Shown here: one piece after another, positions 13,023 to 23,400 of the stretch
Layout of the letters: each line of letters begins with the position of its first letter
Position numbering within the stretch: the first letter of the stretch is position 1
Assembly (NCBI RefSeq): GCF_009870125.1
Contig: NC_046679.1
Coordinates: forward strand, 16,926,001 to 16,990,000
From: Drosophila pseudoobscura
Lineage: Eukaryota > Arthropoda > Insecta > Diptera > Drosophilidae
Reading direction: 5' to 3'
DNA: 64,000 nt
Translations under genes and position numbers: made by a program
The notes under the pieces: model-generated
Told to the model about the DNA's origin: nothing
What the model saw: only the letters and a program-made list of their open reading frames with translations
Databases searched by the model: none

Positions 13023-14442
13023 ATGTTGAACCATTTGTTTTTTGCCCTGTTCATGGGTTGCCTGATCAGCGTAAGTACCCGGGGATGGTGTTGGAGGTTG
13101 GGGTGGTTCGAATGTATTTCCATTCCATTATCTCTTTACCGAATAAATGCAGATAATCAGAGCCGCACCTACACTGCCACCGTCCACGGTTCGTGTCCAC
13201 TTAAAGCCTTCTTCAAGCTTCTTCATACACCCGCCACGGACAACCACATCCAAGCGACTTGCCATTTCCAAAGTTAATTCCACAACTCATGACTGGTGGT
13301 ATTTTAGATCGAAAACAGTTGATTCCAAAAGCAAAGCAAAGGTCCAAGGAATCGGAAATGAAAAGAGGCTGGTGAAGCTGGATCTACGTCCGACCACAAA
13401 TTCTCGAAACTTCAGTACCCCATCAGGACGCAAATCAGATATTAATATCGAAAAAGAAAACGAAGACAAAAGGCTGAGTAAAAAGCGTTCCCACGTACGG
13501 GTCGTGGTTCCTTTAAGCTCAACCCGTCTGAGCGTTGGCGCTAAGGATCCAAAAACACGGAAAATCGGAGTAACTCCGAATACTTCCCTGTTTCCAGCAA
13601 CCAGAAATCAAGGACTGTTGCTGCTGCATCCACGTCCGGCCACAAATGCTCAAAACCTCAGTGCGTCATCAATACAAAAATCTCATATTAAAGGCGAGGG
13701 CAGAACGCAGACTAAAAATCGTTTCCAAATAAGACGCACGACGTCCTTGACGTCAATCCATCCGAGCGTCGGGGTCGATGATCCAAAGATCCATCCAGGG
13801 GGAATCGGAGTGACATCGAACGCTTCCACGCTTCCAGTAACCAGAAATCTAGGACTTATGCTTCTGGATCCTCGTCCGATCACAGATTTTCAAAACCTCA
13901 GTAGCCCCCCAGTAGCCCCCGGATTCAGAAGCCAGGTACAAAAAACCACCCGTAAAATTCCCATGGAGCTTACAATACCGATGAAATATCTGACCAGTCC
14001 GCAGAACGTGTTGATGATGGACGCGGCACCTGAAGATGATCAAATGATACATACCGAAGCACCCGTGTGGAAGGACACGCGGTACCATTTCCAGCACCAA
14101 AGCCGACAACCTAAAATACGCCTAGAGTCGAGTCCAATAATGGAGTTCTATCCCGAAGATGGGAAGTTAAACACCGTGTGCTGGAACAAATCAACCATTA
14201 GGGGAACGGATATGGTTATGAACTATATTAAGCCCCATATCTATAAAAAGCCGTACGGCAAGAGGCACCTTTACCCTGCATTTCGAAAGGCAAATGGCAC
14301 ATCGGGTATGCCATTGTTATTCTGCCACAGTTCGGATTCGGCTCCTGTTCAAATGTTTTTGAAATGTATGATAATGCGCCACATGATGATGGAGTCGTTG
14401 GTACCCAAATATCCCTACCACCAGGTCCAACCAGGTCCATAA
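13023..14442 (+). CDS. Cluster gene 2: secreted three-cysteine protein with internal repeats
   Basis: Two exons, 13023-13070 and 13153-14442, separated by an 82-nt GT/AG intron in phase 0, giving about 445 residues. Exon 1 encodes a hydrophobic leader ending GCLIS; exon 2 opens with the same IIRAAPTLP as gene 1. The middle holds about two and a half copies of an 80-82-residue repeat, recognisable by L-x-P-R-P-x-T and TRN[LQ]GL, with related pieces in gene 1. The C-terminal domain has W-x-D-T-R at about 322 and cysteines at about 359, 407 (CH) and 421, ending in P-K-Y-P-Y-H. It lacks the acidic tract of gene 1. It is clearly the closest relative of gene 1, 2 kb away. Family unknown; secretion inferred. 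Confidence 0.8.
13387..13935 (+). repeat. Coding tandem repeats in cluster gene 2
   Basis: Diverged direct repeats with offsets of 246 and 240 nt; anchor codons CGTCCG at 13387, 13633 and 13873. Each unit encodes a Ser/Thr/Asn-rich stretch and a TRN-x-GL motif. Confidence 0.75.
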
Positions 14443-14708
14443 TAGTGCTGCTTTGGAAAACTGGATCTAAAGCTGAAACTAAACACCATGGAGGGTCCTG
14501 CTGCTATTTGATGAGCTGATCATCTGATGATCTTTTGATCTGCATTGATTTTTTTTTATCATAGTATACATTGTTCTTTCATTCCCCAATGGAATTGTGG
14601 AATAGTCTCATTTCCAATATAAAATTCATAGTGTTACATGGGCATATTATATTTATTTTTATTTATTTCTTAAATTTGCTGTGAATAAAACTATTAGGAT
14701 ACTCAAAA

Positions 14709-15974
14709 ATGTACAAGATCAGCGTGATGGTCTTCCTCTGCCTCTGTTGCTTTATTACCGTAAGTCGATCAAACAAACAGTTTGATAAACCATTCAACCG
14801 ATCATTCAAATCCTATTAGACGATTCCCTTGAATCGCCGTCATCTAGTCGTATCGCAAGGCACTTACCCTGGTAATCGCAGCAGACTGGTGGTCGACTAT
14901 GATCTTGGGTTGAGCGACCAGGCAAAAGATTCGATAAGTGCTGGTCGGGGTATCCGACTCTTCCAAATGCCCACATTTGCCAATGCTCAAACCAGGAGGG
15001 AGTATACGGGAGCAATAAACACAACGGGGGACATCACTTTTTCGCATAGATCTACTAAGAACTATGACGAGAAACGAAAGCCTAGAGCAAGGGACGGAGA
15101 AGGAGAGGGGGGAGGAGGAGAGGGAGAGGAAGTAGTTAACGAAGCTCAAGAAAAGAGAAGAGCAAGAGACGGCGATGGCGACGGCGACGGAGAAGGTGGA
15201 GATGTAGTCCAATCCCAAGAAAAGCCAGTTGACGATGTCCTTGCGATGGATCAGGAAGACGACGAGGAGGGATCAGACAAGGATGAAGAAGAAGTGGTGG
15301 AAAATAAATTGAGTACAGTAAGCAGTACCAGAAAGGAGCTGAAGGTTACAGAATTAGAACCAGAGCCAGAATTATTACCAGAACAAGAAGCAGAAGACGA
15401 AGAGGATCGAGATGATGACGATGTGGAGGAGATTGAAGATCTGGCGAAAAAACCAGATGTTGCTGAGCAAAATATGGGCTTCAAGGGCCTACTCGGACCG
15501 AAGACACCAAGAGGCTATGGCTTTCTTAAGAAACAAGGGGAAAGCGGATTTGGAGAAGCCATATCCTATGCCGCCAGTTGGAAGGACACGCGCAGGGAGG
15601 AGTGGAGAAGTGCGCTCGCTCGTGCCGGCGTTATGTCCAATCCCCTCGAGGACTACTATCCATCAAACACGAAAAATATCAGCACGGTGTGCAAAGATAG
15701 ATCGTCGATAATGAATTTTCCAAGAGTCACTAAGTGGCTGCACAAGGTTCTCACAAACATCACATACACCCAGCGGCCAATATTCGTCGAGCTTAGGCGG
15801 GAGCTGTTCAAATTCGGCAAATCGGAGTTGTGCCACAAAACTACAATGGTTAAATGGAAGGATTATCAATACTGCGCCCTCATGCGCAACCAGCGGATGG
15901 AGTACATGATTCCACATTATCCGCTGCACCAAATCGGCTATCGTCTGTTGTTCAAGGCAAAGAAAGGCGCCTGA
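14709..15974 (+). CDS. Cluster gene 3: secreted three-cysteine protein with Asp/Glu/Gly tracts
   Basis: Exon 1 at 14709-14759 encodes a hydrophobic, Cys-rich leader (MYKISVMVFLCLCCFIT). A 60-nt intron in phase 0 leads to exon 2 at 14820-15974, for about 401 residues in total. The middle is low in complexity: Gly/Glu and Gly/Asp tracts, then long acidic stretches. The C-terminal domain has W-K-D-T-R at about 271 and cysteines at about 308, 355 (CH) and 369, with a P-H-Y-P-L-H tail. Unlike its relatives it continues 12 residues beyond the tail and ends KAKKGA. It is nearer to genes 4a and 4b in the tail (CAL-x-RN) than to genes 1 and 2. A pseudogene copy lies at 17576-17921. Family unknown. Confidence 0.8.
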
Positions 15975-16125
15975 TTCGCCAGTTACTTTGTCCTTTGTAG
16001 TCTGTCAAAATCAAAAAAAATGAATGCAGAATATCTGTTTTGTGACAACACTCGACAACAACACTTTATCGAAGGACTTTCCACTCACTCCTTCTGAAGT
16101 GGGGGTTTCACAGCTTTCATACTGA

Positions 16126-16170
16126 TATTTATATCGGTGTATCTTTCCCGTAGCCCTTAACTGTCAGCAC
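16126..16170 (+). promoter_or_regulatory. Candidate core promoter of cluster gene 4a
   Basis: A TATTTATA box at 16126-16133 and an initiator-like tgtcagca near 16164 precede the signal exon. The stretch cccgtagccctt just downstream of the box recurs before gene 4b, whose box would be tatgtatatt near 17930. Predicted from motif and position only. Confidence 0.35.
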
Positions 16171-16245
16171 AAACTGAGGAGCCTGGGCATATTATTCCAA
16201 AGGCTAAAAACCAAATACAGACACAACACAAAAAGTACATGAACG

Positions 16246-17258
16246 ATGAAAGTAAATTATCTAGTGTATGTTGCCATTGGATGCTTGATCGTAAGTACCA
16301 TCCCACAGAGTATTCGATGCCATAAACACGGTGCAATAATGTCCTACAGATGATGCCTTTTATGGTGGATACCATGACAATGATATCCAATGAAGGTGTC
16401 ACGAAACTGGGCGAAGAAACTGGTGTCTCCTCCGCCAGACATCCTCATAGCGAGCAGCTGCTAATGGATCAGCAGGACATGCAGATGGCGGCTGATAACT
16501 CTGATCTGGGCCTTCGCATGTTTCCCATAGTATATCATAGCGAGCCGCCACCTCGTGAAGAACCTCGCAGCTCTGGACCACCCCAGTTGGAAAATAAGTG
16601 GACTAGACGGTCTAGTGTCGATCCCCTCCTCAACTTCTGGGCCAAGGCCGAGGATAAAGTAACTAAAGGAACTACTAAGTTACTACCAAGAAAATATGAC
16701 GAAGTGGAGGCTGAAGCTGACAAAGAAAGTGATGGTGCTGGTGCTAGTGCTAGTGCTGGTTCTGGTACTGGTGCTGGTGCTGTCGAACAGAGAGCTGGTA
16801 CAGAGATGACCATATCCCTGCCGCGATACGTGACTGATCATATGGGTAAATGGGTATTCAATCCGTGGGGCGTCACCTTCGGGGATGTTTGGGAAGATAC
16901 TCGTTTCCAGTTTGATGGCAAACATTCTGTGCCGTGGATCCTGGTAGATCATGGCGATCCTGGCGCGTATCGGATGGAAAAGCTTCATGGATCAGTGTGC
17001 CAGGGCAAGTCGACCATTTACAACGTTCCCAAAATATACAAATGGTTTCCACGGTATATTGATACGAAAAAACGCTATCACCGGAACATCCTAACTAATC
17101 TGAGAAAGGAGATCTACAAAGATGGCAGATCGGAGAACTGCCACACCGCGGACTTGGACGATTGGTACGCGTACATGCACTGCGCTCTATTGCGAAATAT
17201 GCGGATGGACTATTTTGTACCCAATTATCCTCTCCACCGTTGGTATAACACCGACTAA
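16246..17258 (+). CDS. Cluster gene 4a: secreted three-cysteine protein
   Basis: Exon 1 at 16246-16290 encodes MKVNYLVYVAIGCLI. A 59-nt intron in phase 0 is followed by exon 2 at 16350-17258, giving about 317 residues. After the leader comes a Met-rich segment, a charged linker, and a Gly/Ala/Ser low-complexity stretch. The domain follows: W-E-D-T-R at about 196, cysteines at about 232, 279 (CH) and 293, and a P-N-Y-P-L-H tail. The overlapping upstream ATG at 16239 is in another frame and was rejected. A poly(A) signal is at 17314. It is nearly a twin of gene 4b. Family unknown; a secreted product is inferred from the leader. Confidence 0.82.
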
Positions 17259-17339
17259 TACCAGCCATACCATCTATCCGATATTCCCGTTACCATTGTA
17301 GTGTTGTGAATGAAATAAAACTGAAAATATTTGTTTTGT

Positions 17340-17480
17340 GTATAATATTGATGGGTTTTTTTACCTGATACTGAATGATTATAGGGGTATACACTAGGTT
17401 TGTGGAGCAATTGGATGTATGTAACACTCAGAAGAAAGATATATTCTTGATCAGTCGATATAGCTCCCATATACTCTCCT
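17340..17480 (+). repeat. Degenerate DINE-like fragment downstream of gene 4a
   Basis: Pieces such as ttacctgatact, gtttgtgga and atgtatgtaacactcagaag, followed by atattcttgatcag, match the left end of the full elements at 57.6 and 58.7 kb. Only the left part is recognisable. A sister fragment follows gene 4b, so the insertion came before the local duplication. Confidence 0.6.
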
Positions 17481-17575
17481 TCGAGCAGAGTGTGCCCTCT
17501 GACGAGCCGCGGCCCGTGCAGCGCCTCACAACTCTCCCGCTCGTTCACCATAGATTTCTACACGTAGAAATGCGA

Positions 17576-17921
17576 AGGGAAGGACCTGCTCATTCCGAAG
17601 ATGCCAAGAGACCATGGATTTCTTAATAAACAAGAAGGCATATCCTATGCCGGCAGTGGGAATGGCGCAGGAAGGAATGGTGAAGTGCGCTCGCTCGTTC
17701 CGGCATTATGTCCAATCCCCTCGAGGGATTGAATGAATCGATGGTTTGCACGGTGTGCAAAGATAAATCGTCGATAGTGAATTTTCCATAAGTCAATAAG
17801 TGGCTGCACAAGGTTCTCACGAACATCTCATATCTCTAGCGGCAAATTTCGTTGAGCTTAGACGGGAGCTTTACAAACTCGGCAAATCGGAGATGTTCCA
17901 CCTAACTGATATGGTTAATGT
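17576..17921 (+). pseudogene. Pseudogene of cluster gene 3
   Basis: It aligns with gene 3 from about 15484 to 15850: shared stretches include catatcctatgcc, gaagtgcgctcgctcg, atgtccaatcccctcgag and gtggctgcacaaggttctcac. It carries a 15-base deletion and a net 4-base loss that shifts the frame, and then meets stops in every continuation. There is no signal exon and no 5' half. It lies between genes 4a and 4b, exactly where a second copy of gene 3 belongs if genes 3 and 4 were duplicated as one unit. Confidence 0.85.
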
Positions 17922-17924
17922 ATG

Positions 17925-18123
17925 ATATGATATGTATATTGGGGTATTTTTCCCGTAGCCCTTGACAGTCGGCAACCGAATCTCTATATCTATAGAAATT
18001 TTTAGGAGAAACTGAGGAACATGGGCATATTGTTCCATCTTTGCTGCTAATATTTGTAGTATCATTTAGTCGTCTCAAAGGCTAAAAACAAAATACAGAC
18101 ACAACACAAAAAATACATGAACG
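17925..18123 (+). promoter_or_regulatory. Upstream region of cluster gene 4b, copied from that of 4a
   Basis: Matches 16138-16245 in order: cccgtagccctt, aaactgaggaacatgggcat, aaaggctaaaaac, then the shared leader before the ATG. It holds an extra 40-60 bases that 4a lacks. Probably promoter and 5' UTR. Confidence 0.5.
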
Positions 18124-19160
18124 ATGAAAGTAAATTATCTAGTGTATGTTGCCATTGGATGCTTGATCGTAAGTACCATCCCACAGAGTATTCGATGCCA
18201 TAAACACGGTGCAATAATGTCCTACAGATGAGGCCTTTTATGGTGGATACGATGCCAATGAAAGCCAATGAAAGTGTCACGAAACTGGGCGAAGAAACTG
18301 TTGTCTCCTCCGCCAGACATCCTTATAGCGAGCAGCTGCTAATGAAGGGTGTCACTGAAGCTGAATATCTGGATCGGCAGGACATGCAGATGGCGGCTGA
18401 TAACTCTGGTCTGGGCCTTCGCATGTTTCCCAAAGTATATCGAAGTGAGACGCCACCTCGTAAAGCACATCGCAGCACTGCACCACCCCAGTTGGTAAAA
18501 AAGTGGACTAAACGGTCTAGTGTCCATCCTCTCCGCACCAAGGGTCTCCTCAACTTCTGGGCCAAGGATAAAGCAACTAAAGGAACTACTAAGTTACTAC
18601 CAAGAAAATATGACGATGTGGAGGCTGAGGGTGGTAACGAAAGTGATGGTGCTGGTGCTGATTCTGGTGCTGATGCTGGTGCTATCGAACAGAGAGCTGG
18701 TACAGAGATGACCATATCCGTGCCGCGATACGCGACTGATCATATGGGTAATTGGGTATTCAATCCGTGGGGCGTCACCTTCGGGGATGTTTGGGAAGAT
18801 ACTCGTTTCCAGTTTGAAGGCAGAAATTGGTTGCCATGGGTCCAGATAGATCTACCCGAACGTGGCGAGTATCGGATGGAAAAGCTTCATGGTTCTGTGT
18901 GCCAGGGCAAGTCGACCGTTTACAACCGTCCCAGAATATACAAATGGTTTCCACGGTATATTGATACGAAAAAACGCAATCACCGGAATATCCTAGTTAA
19001 TCTGAGATCGGAGATCTACACAGATGGCCGATCGGAGAACTGCCACACCGCGGACTTGGACGATTGGTACGCGTACATGCACTGCGCTCTATTGCGAAAT
19101 ATGCGGATGGACTATTTGGTACCCAATTATCCTCTCCACCGTTGGTATAACACCAAGTAA
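18124..19160 (+). CDS. Cluster gene 4b: secreted three-cysteine protein, recent paralogue of 4a
   Basis: Exon 1 at 18124-18168 is identical to that of 4a. The 59-nt intron is also almost unchanged, and exon 2 spans 18228-19160, for about 325 residues. It differs from 4a by two insertions (around VTEAEYLD and RTKGL, or losses in 4a), a changed Gly/Ala/Asp linker, and scattered substitutions. Those are dense between W-E-D-T-R (about 204) and the first cysteine (about 240). Cysteines at about 240, 287 (CH) and 301 keep the family spacing, and the end is WYNTK instead of WYNTD. The poly(A) signal is at 19213. Both copies are intact, so both may be active. Function unknown. Confidence 0.82.
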
Positions 19161-19244
19161 TACTACCCATAACATCCATCCGTTATTTCCATTCCCAGTG
19201 TGGTGTGAATGAAATAAATCAGAATATATTTCTTTTGGTTATAA

Positions 19245-19350
19245 TATTGATGCGTTTTTATACCCGATACTCAACGATTATACGGGTATACTAGGTTTGT
19301 GGAGCAATTGAATGTATGTAACACTCAGAAGAAAGATATATATGTAGTTG
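19245..19350 (+). repeat. Degenerate DINE-like fragment downstream of gene 4b
   Basis: Begins with a good copy of the element end (tatacccgatactcaa) and continues with gtttgtggagcaattg and gtaacactcagaag. It is the sister of the fragment at 17340-17480. Confidence 0.65.
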
Positions 19351-19734
19351 ATATAGCTCCCACACACTCTTCTTCGAGCAGAGTGAGTCACTCTCCAGTA
19401 TCCGCTCGTTCACCATAGATTTCCACGCTAAATTAGTTGACTTTGACTGATAATTATAATACGTAGGGTAGTCCGTAAAAATACCATTAAAGCGCATTAA
19501 AGTATTGATAATTTAGAACAAGAACAACAAAATTGTATTTATGCCAAAACAAAAAAAAAGGAAAATCCCAAGGTTAAGAATTATTTGACTTAAGCGGCGG
19601 TTTAAATGGATTCGATAGATACAATAATACTACAATCGATAGACCTTTGCATTAAATTTCGAAAACATTTTGTGATCTTGAAACATTTGGAACACATTTA
19701 TACAAACAATTGGGAAGCATCTCCTGAGAGGCAC

Positions 19735-20410
19735 ATGATGAAAAATTATCTCGTTTTTGGCATCACCTGTCTAATCAGCGTGAGTTCGGGAGGGGACTTT
19801 TATCTTTTTTGTTCTTTGTATTATCCGAAACTCCACTTTTCTTCTCTTCTGTTCTCTTCTGTTCTCTTCGGTGCGGTGCGGTGTGGTGTACACTGTACAG
19901 GCATCATCGTTTTCCTTCGTGGTGGAGGCGGGCACAATAGGTCGAAATGGTCGTCCACGTCTTACCCTATCGATGACTGCGCAGTCTAGGAGTGCCATCC
20001 AATCGATGCGTGAGTTCGCCCTATATATGGGTCCCAAAGGATTGCAGCAAACACCTGAGGAGTCCTCACGCCAGCGTATGCTGGATTTTGAGCTTATTCC
20101 CCCAGCACAACGCCAAATGTTGGCGGATGACGAAAGCCTGCCCTTTGAACTGAGAAGTCAATTACCGGAGTTCCAAGCGAAACAGAATGGTCGTAATTCA
20201 CGCGGCATCAAGTGTAAGAGAAGGGCTGGCGTACAAGAGGAAAGGGATGTAGAAGGGAATAAGAAGGATTCTGATACAGAGTTTGAGGAGTGTAATGTCC
20301 CTGATGAAGATTCTAACGACACCTCAGGAGCGGACGATCCATTGATTGCGATTCAATTTGTATTTTCTATGATATCGTTCGCCCCACTAGTCCCACTAGT
20401 ACTATTGTAA
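19735..20410 (+). CDS. Cluster gene 5: secreted or membrane-anchored protein, no three-cysteine domain
   Basis: Exon 1 at 19735-19779 encodes MMKNYLVFGITCLIS, much like the leaders of genes 4a, 4b and 2. A 121-nt intron in phase 0 leads to exon 2 at 19901-20410, for about 184 residues. The body is polar, with a basic patch (KCKRR) near the middle and an acidic segment after it, and has two cysteines. The last 18 or so residues are strongly hydrophobic and follow a small-residue stretch (DTSGADDP). That layout fits a GPI-anchor signal or a C-terminal membrane anchor. W-x-D-T-R and the CH...C domain are absent. It is either a member that lost the domain or a different gene that shares the leader exon. 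Less certain than genes 1-4. Confidence 0.65.
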
Positions 20411-23400
20411 TTACTATAAATTCGTTTCGAGTAATTTAGTAATTCAGGGGCTAAGTACTGGTGTTTTCTGTGCAGACTTTCGTCGTGGCACGTCGCTCAC
20501 CTTCGTTTCGGGCCGCAAGAACGAAAGAAGTTCAGTTCTCAAGTGCTGCTGTTGCATTTCTGTTGCATTTCGCGAAACTGTCACAACCGATGACCCAATT
20601 GTGTACTTGGGATTGGGTTGGGGTATCCACATTACAGACACACTCGTGTACTGGTTGCAAGCTATGCATGTGTGGAGGGTCTTAGTTTACTGAGTTAGCA
20701 AGAAGTGCTCTGCAGTGCCGTGCCGTGCCGCCTGAAATGTAGCAACAGCAGCGCTTCCATACAGCGCAGCGATTTTTCATAAATAATTGGAGCAGCTTGC
20801 CAGCGTAGCTCACGCTTTTTGGGCAAGGTAACAGCAACATTTGGCCAAGGTAAGAACAGCCCTCATAAACAGACAAAACAAAGCAGCAAAAATTTGAAAA
20901 AACTCGGAAAAGAAAATCTTTCACAGAGACAGGCCTTATCTGAGTGGGGGAGGACAGAGTGAGTCCTGTTGTGGCTGCTGATAAGGAAAAATCAATAGCC
21001 GATAAGCGTCCTGGTTATCACAGGAGGACAGGATTGGTTATCTTTATCTTTGCGTATCTGCGTATCTGCGCGGGGGTGGCAACTATCTTAATTATAACAT
21101 TTAAATATGTATATCCTGCCCCGGATATCGCTCTTTGGCATTCCCTCTGATAATAAAATCAATAATTTTGTATCGAAGGATCGAAGGAAATCGTCCACTA
21201 TTTCCCGCTGCATTATCAGCGCATTCTTTGAGGCAGGGAGGGGGCGTTGACCATGTGGCTCTTCCGTTTGTTATCAGCAGCAAATGGGTATTTATTTACC
21301 CATCGAGCAACAACAACAACAACAAAGTCTGGGACATTGTCCGACAATGACTTCAAAATCCTCCTGGAATGGGCGGAAGACCGCAGCGGCGGCTTATCAC
21401 CATCGACCCGACGACGGCCGCAGAATGGGGCAGGGCGTAAATAATACACTGCAAGGGCAGAGGCAGAGGCAGAGGCAGGGAGGTAGTTTCCTAGTTTTTC
21501 CTAGCCCTGTGGAAAAGCAGGAGAAAAACGTGCGATAGGCCAAGGGGCAAATAAGAGAAAGAGAACACCAAGAAAAAGAGCTGGAAAAAAGCAGAACAGA
21601 AAAGCTGGCAAAGTGCATTCGCCTCGGAAGGGAAGTCACTGCCAGGAGGAGTCGGTCGTCGGTCGCCTCTTGGCCTCTTCAGTCGTACAGTGGGATAGTG
21701 CCATAGAGTGCCATGGAGTGCTCAAGTGATAAAGAGAGAGAGTGAGAGAGAGAGAGGCCGCGTAGAATCCATTAGCAGTCGCATGGAGCTCCCTGCGGGC
21801 AGGGGGAGAGCCAGCAGCAAAAAACGAGCATGTGAATGAAAATGGAAATGGAAATGGGTGCATGTGGAGCTGCAGCCAAGTGGCTGCATCCCGGACTCTC
21901 TTTTTTTTCTCCCACTCTTTCTGCGTAAGAAATACAAAGGGTTCAATGCACGATTTCTCTCTCCTCCTTCTGCCCCTGCCCCTGCCACTGCCCCTGCCTC
22001 TGCTACTGCCTCCTCGTCTGCCTCTGCTTCGTGTCTTGTGTGAGTCTTTGAGTCGTTGCCATGGGAAAATCGCCGCAGGGAAATCCGCTTGGGGCGCATG
22101 GGCAAAGCGACTCTCAGCAGGATCAACCCTCGCCTTCATACAGCCATTCCCCTAATTACATTCAATTAAAAATACAGAATAAAAAGCTGATTCTGCTGGT
22201 ACTCTGCGCCAAAAGGATCGCCCCCGATGGCCCGATGGCCCGGCTGCCTGATAGCCTTAATTGAGGTCGAAAAGCGAATTCAATTTATAATTTCTTTCAA
22301 TCGAAACAAACACGCGTCAGGCTGCATGTCGCATCATCATTGGAAATTATGCAGGATCGTGTATGCATAATACATTCGAATGGGGGCAGGATCGATACGA
22401 GAACGACAATGTCTGAGAACGAATGATGGAAGAGAGAGAAGTCTCAGCTTGACTTTCCGCTACTTGGTTGCACATAACCATCCACAAGATCGTTCCATCT
22501 CATTAGATTATATTTCTAATGAGAAATAGCAATCGATTTGAGCGTATCCTCGGGCACAGTTCATTGAACGTTGGGCTGGAAAAGTCCCAACGGCAAACCC
22601 AGAGAAATATCAAAAACCAAACAAAGGCAAACCAAACAATAGACGCAGGCAAATGAAGATAAAAAGAGGCATACAGAGGCAGGATAAGAAAAGTCGAAAG
22701 ACAGAAGGTCAATGAATAGAAAAGCCGGGGACAATAAAGGACTGATGAAGTCAGCAAAGACTGAGGACTGAGGACGCTTGCCGATCACGTGGACTTGAGA
22801 CAAAAGGATCCCGAGATTCCCGAAATCCTCGTAGATGTGCGTGCTGCGATACGCGTGTGTTCCACGAACAGCAACAGCAGCCTCAGCAGGACACGCCCAC
22901 GCACAAGTAATACGATCCCCTAACGATCCTCTACAATCCTATCCTCCTACGCTTCTTGGTGTTGAGTAATTTGTGGGCTGCCCGGCGATAAAAATCTGTT
23001 AATCGATGGACAAACATAAACAGCGAGGCAAGGAGTCCCAGGAGCGCGGCAGGGGTTGACTTAACCCCTAGAGCGTGACAAGGGTGCGGGGGGGCGGGGT
23101 GTGCACCGATCGGTAGCAGCCTCCTTCTGGGCGAATGCTGGCGGTGGTCTATTTCCGTCTTTATGTGGGTCCACGCTTCTTCTCGGGGGTTGCAACGTTG
23201 CCTCATTTGGGGGTAAGTTAAGGCTATTTCCGTACTCTTGCCAGTCAATCTTCATTACGATTCACAATTCGAAATGAAATACCCGCAGATCGGTAAATCG
23301 GTAGAAGTTCCTTGGTGGGACAGGACTTTAATTGATCTGGGCGAAGGACGGGACGGTTCGGGGGACCCTAAATCACCATAGAAAATCAATTAATTTCCCA

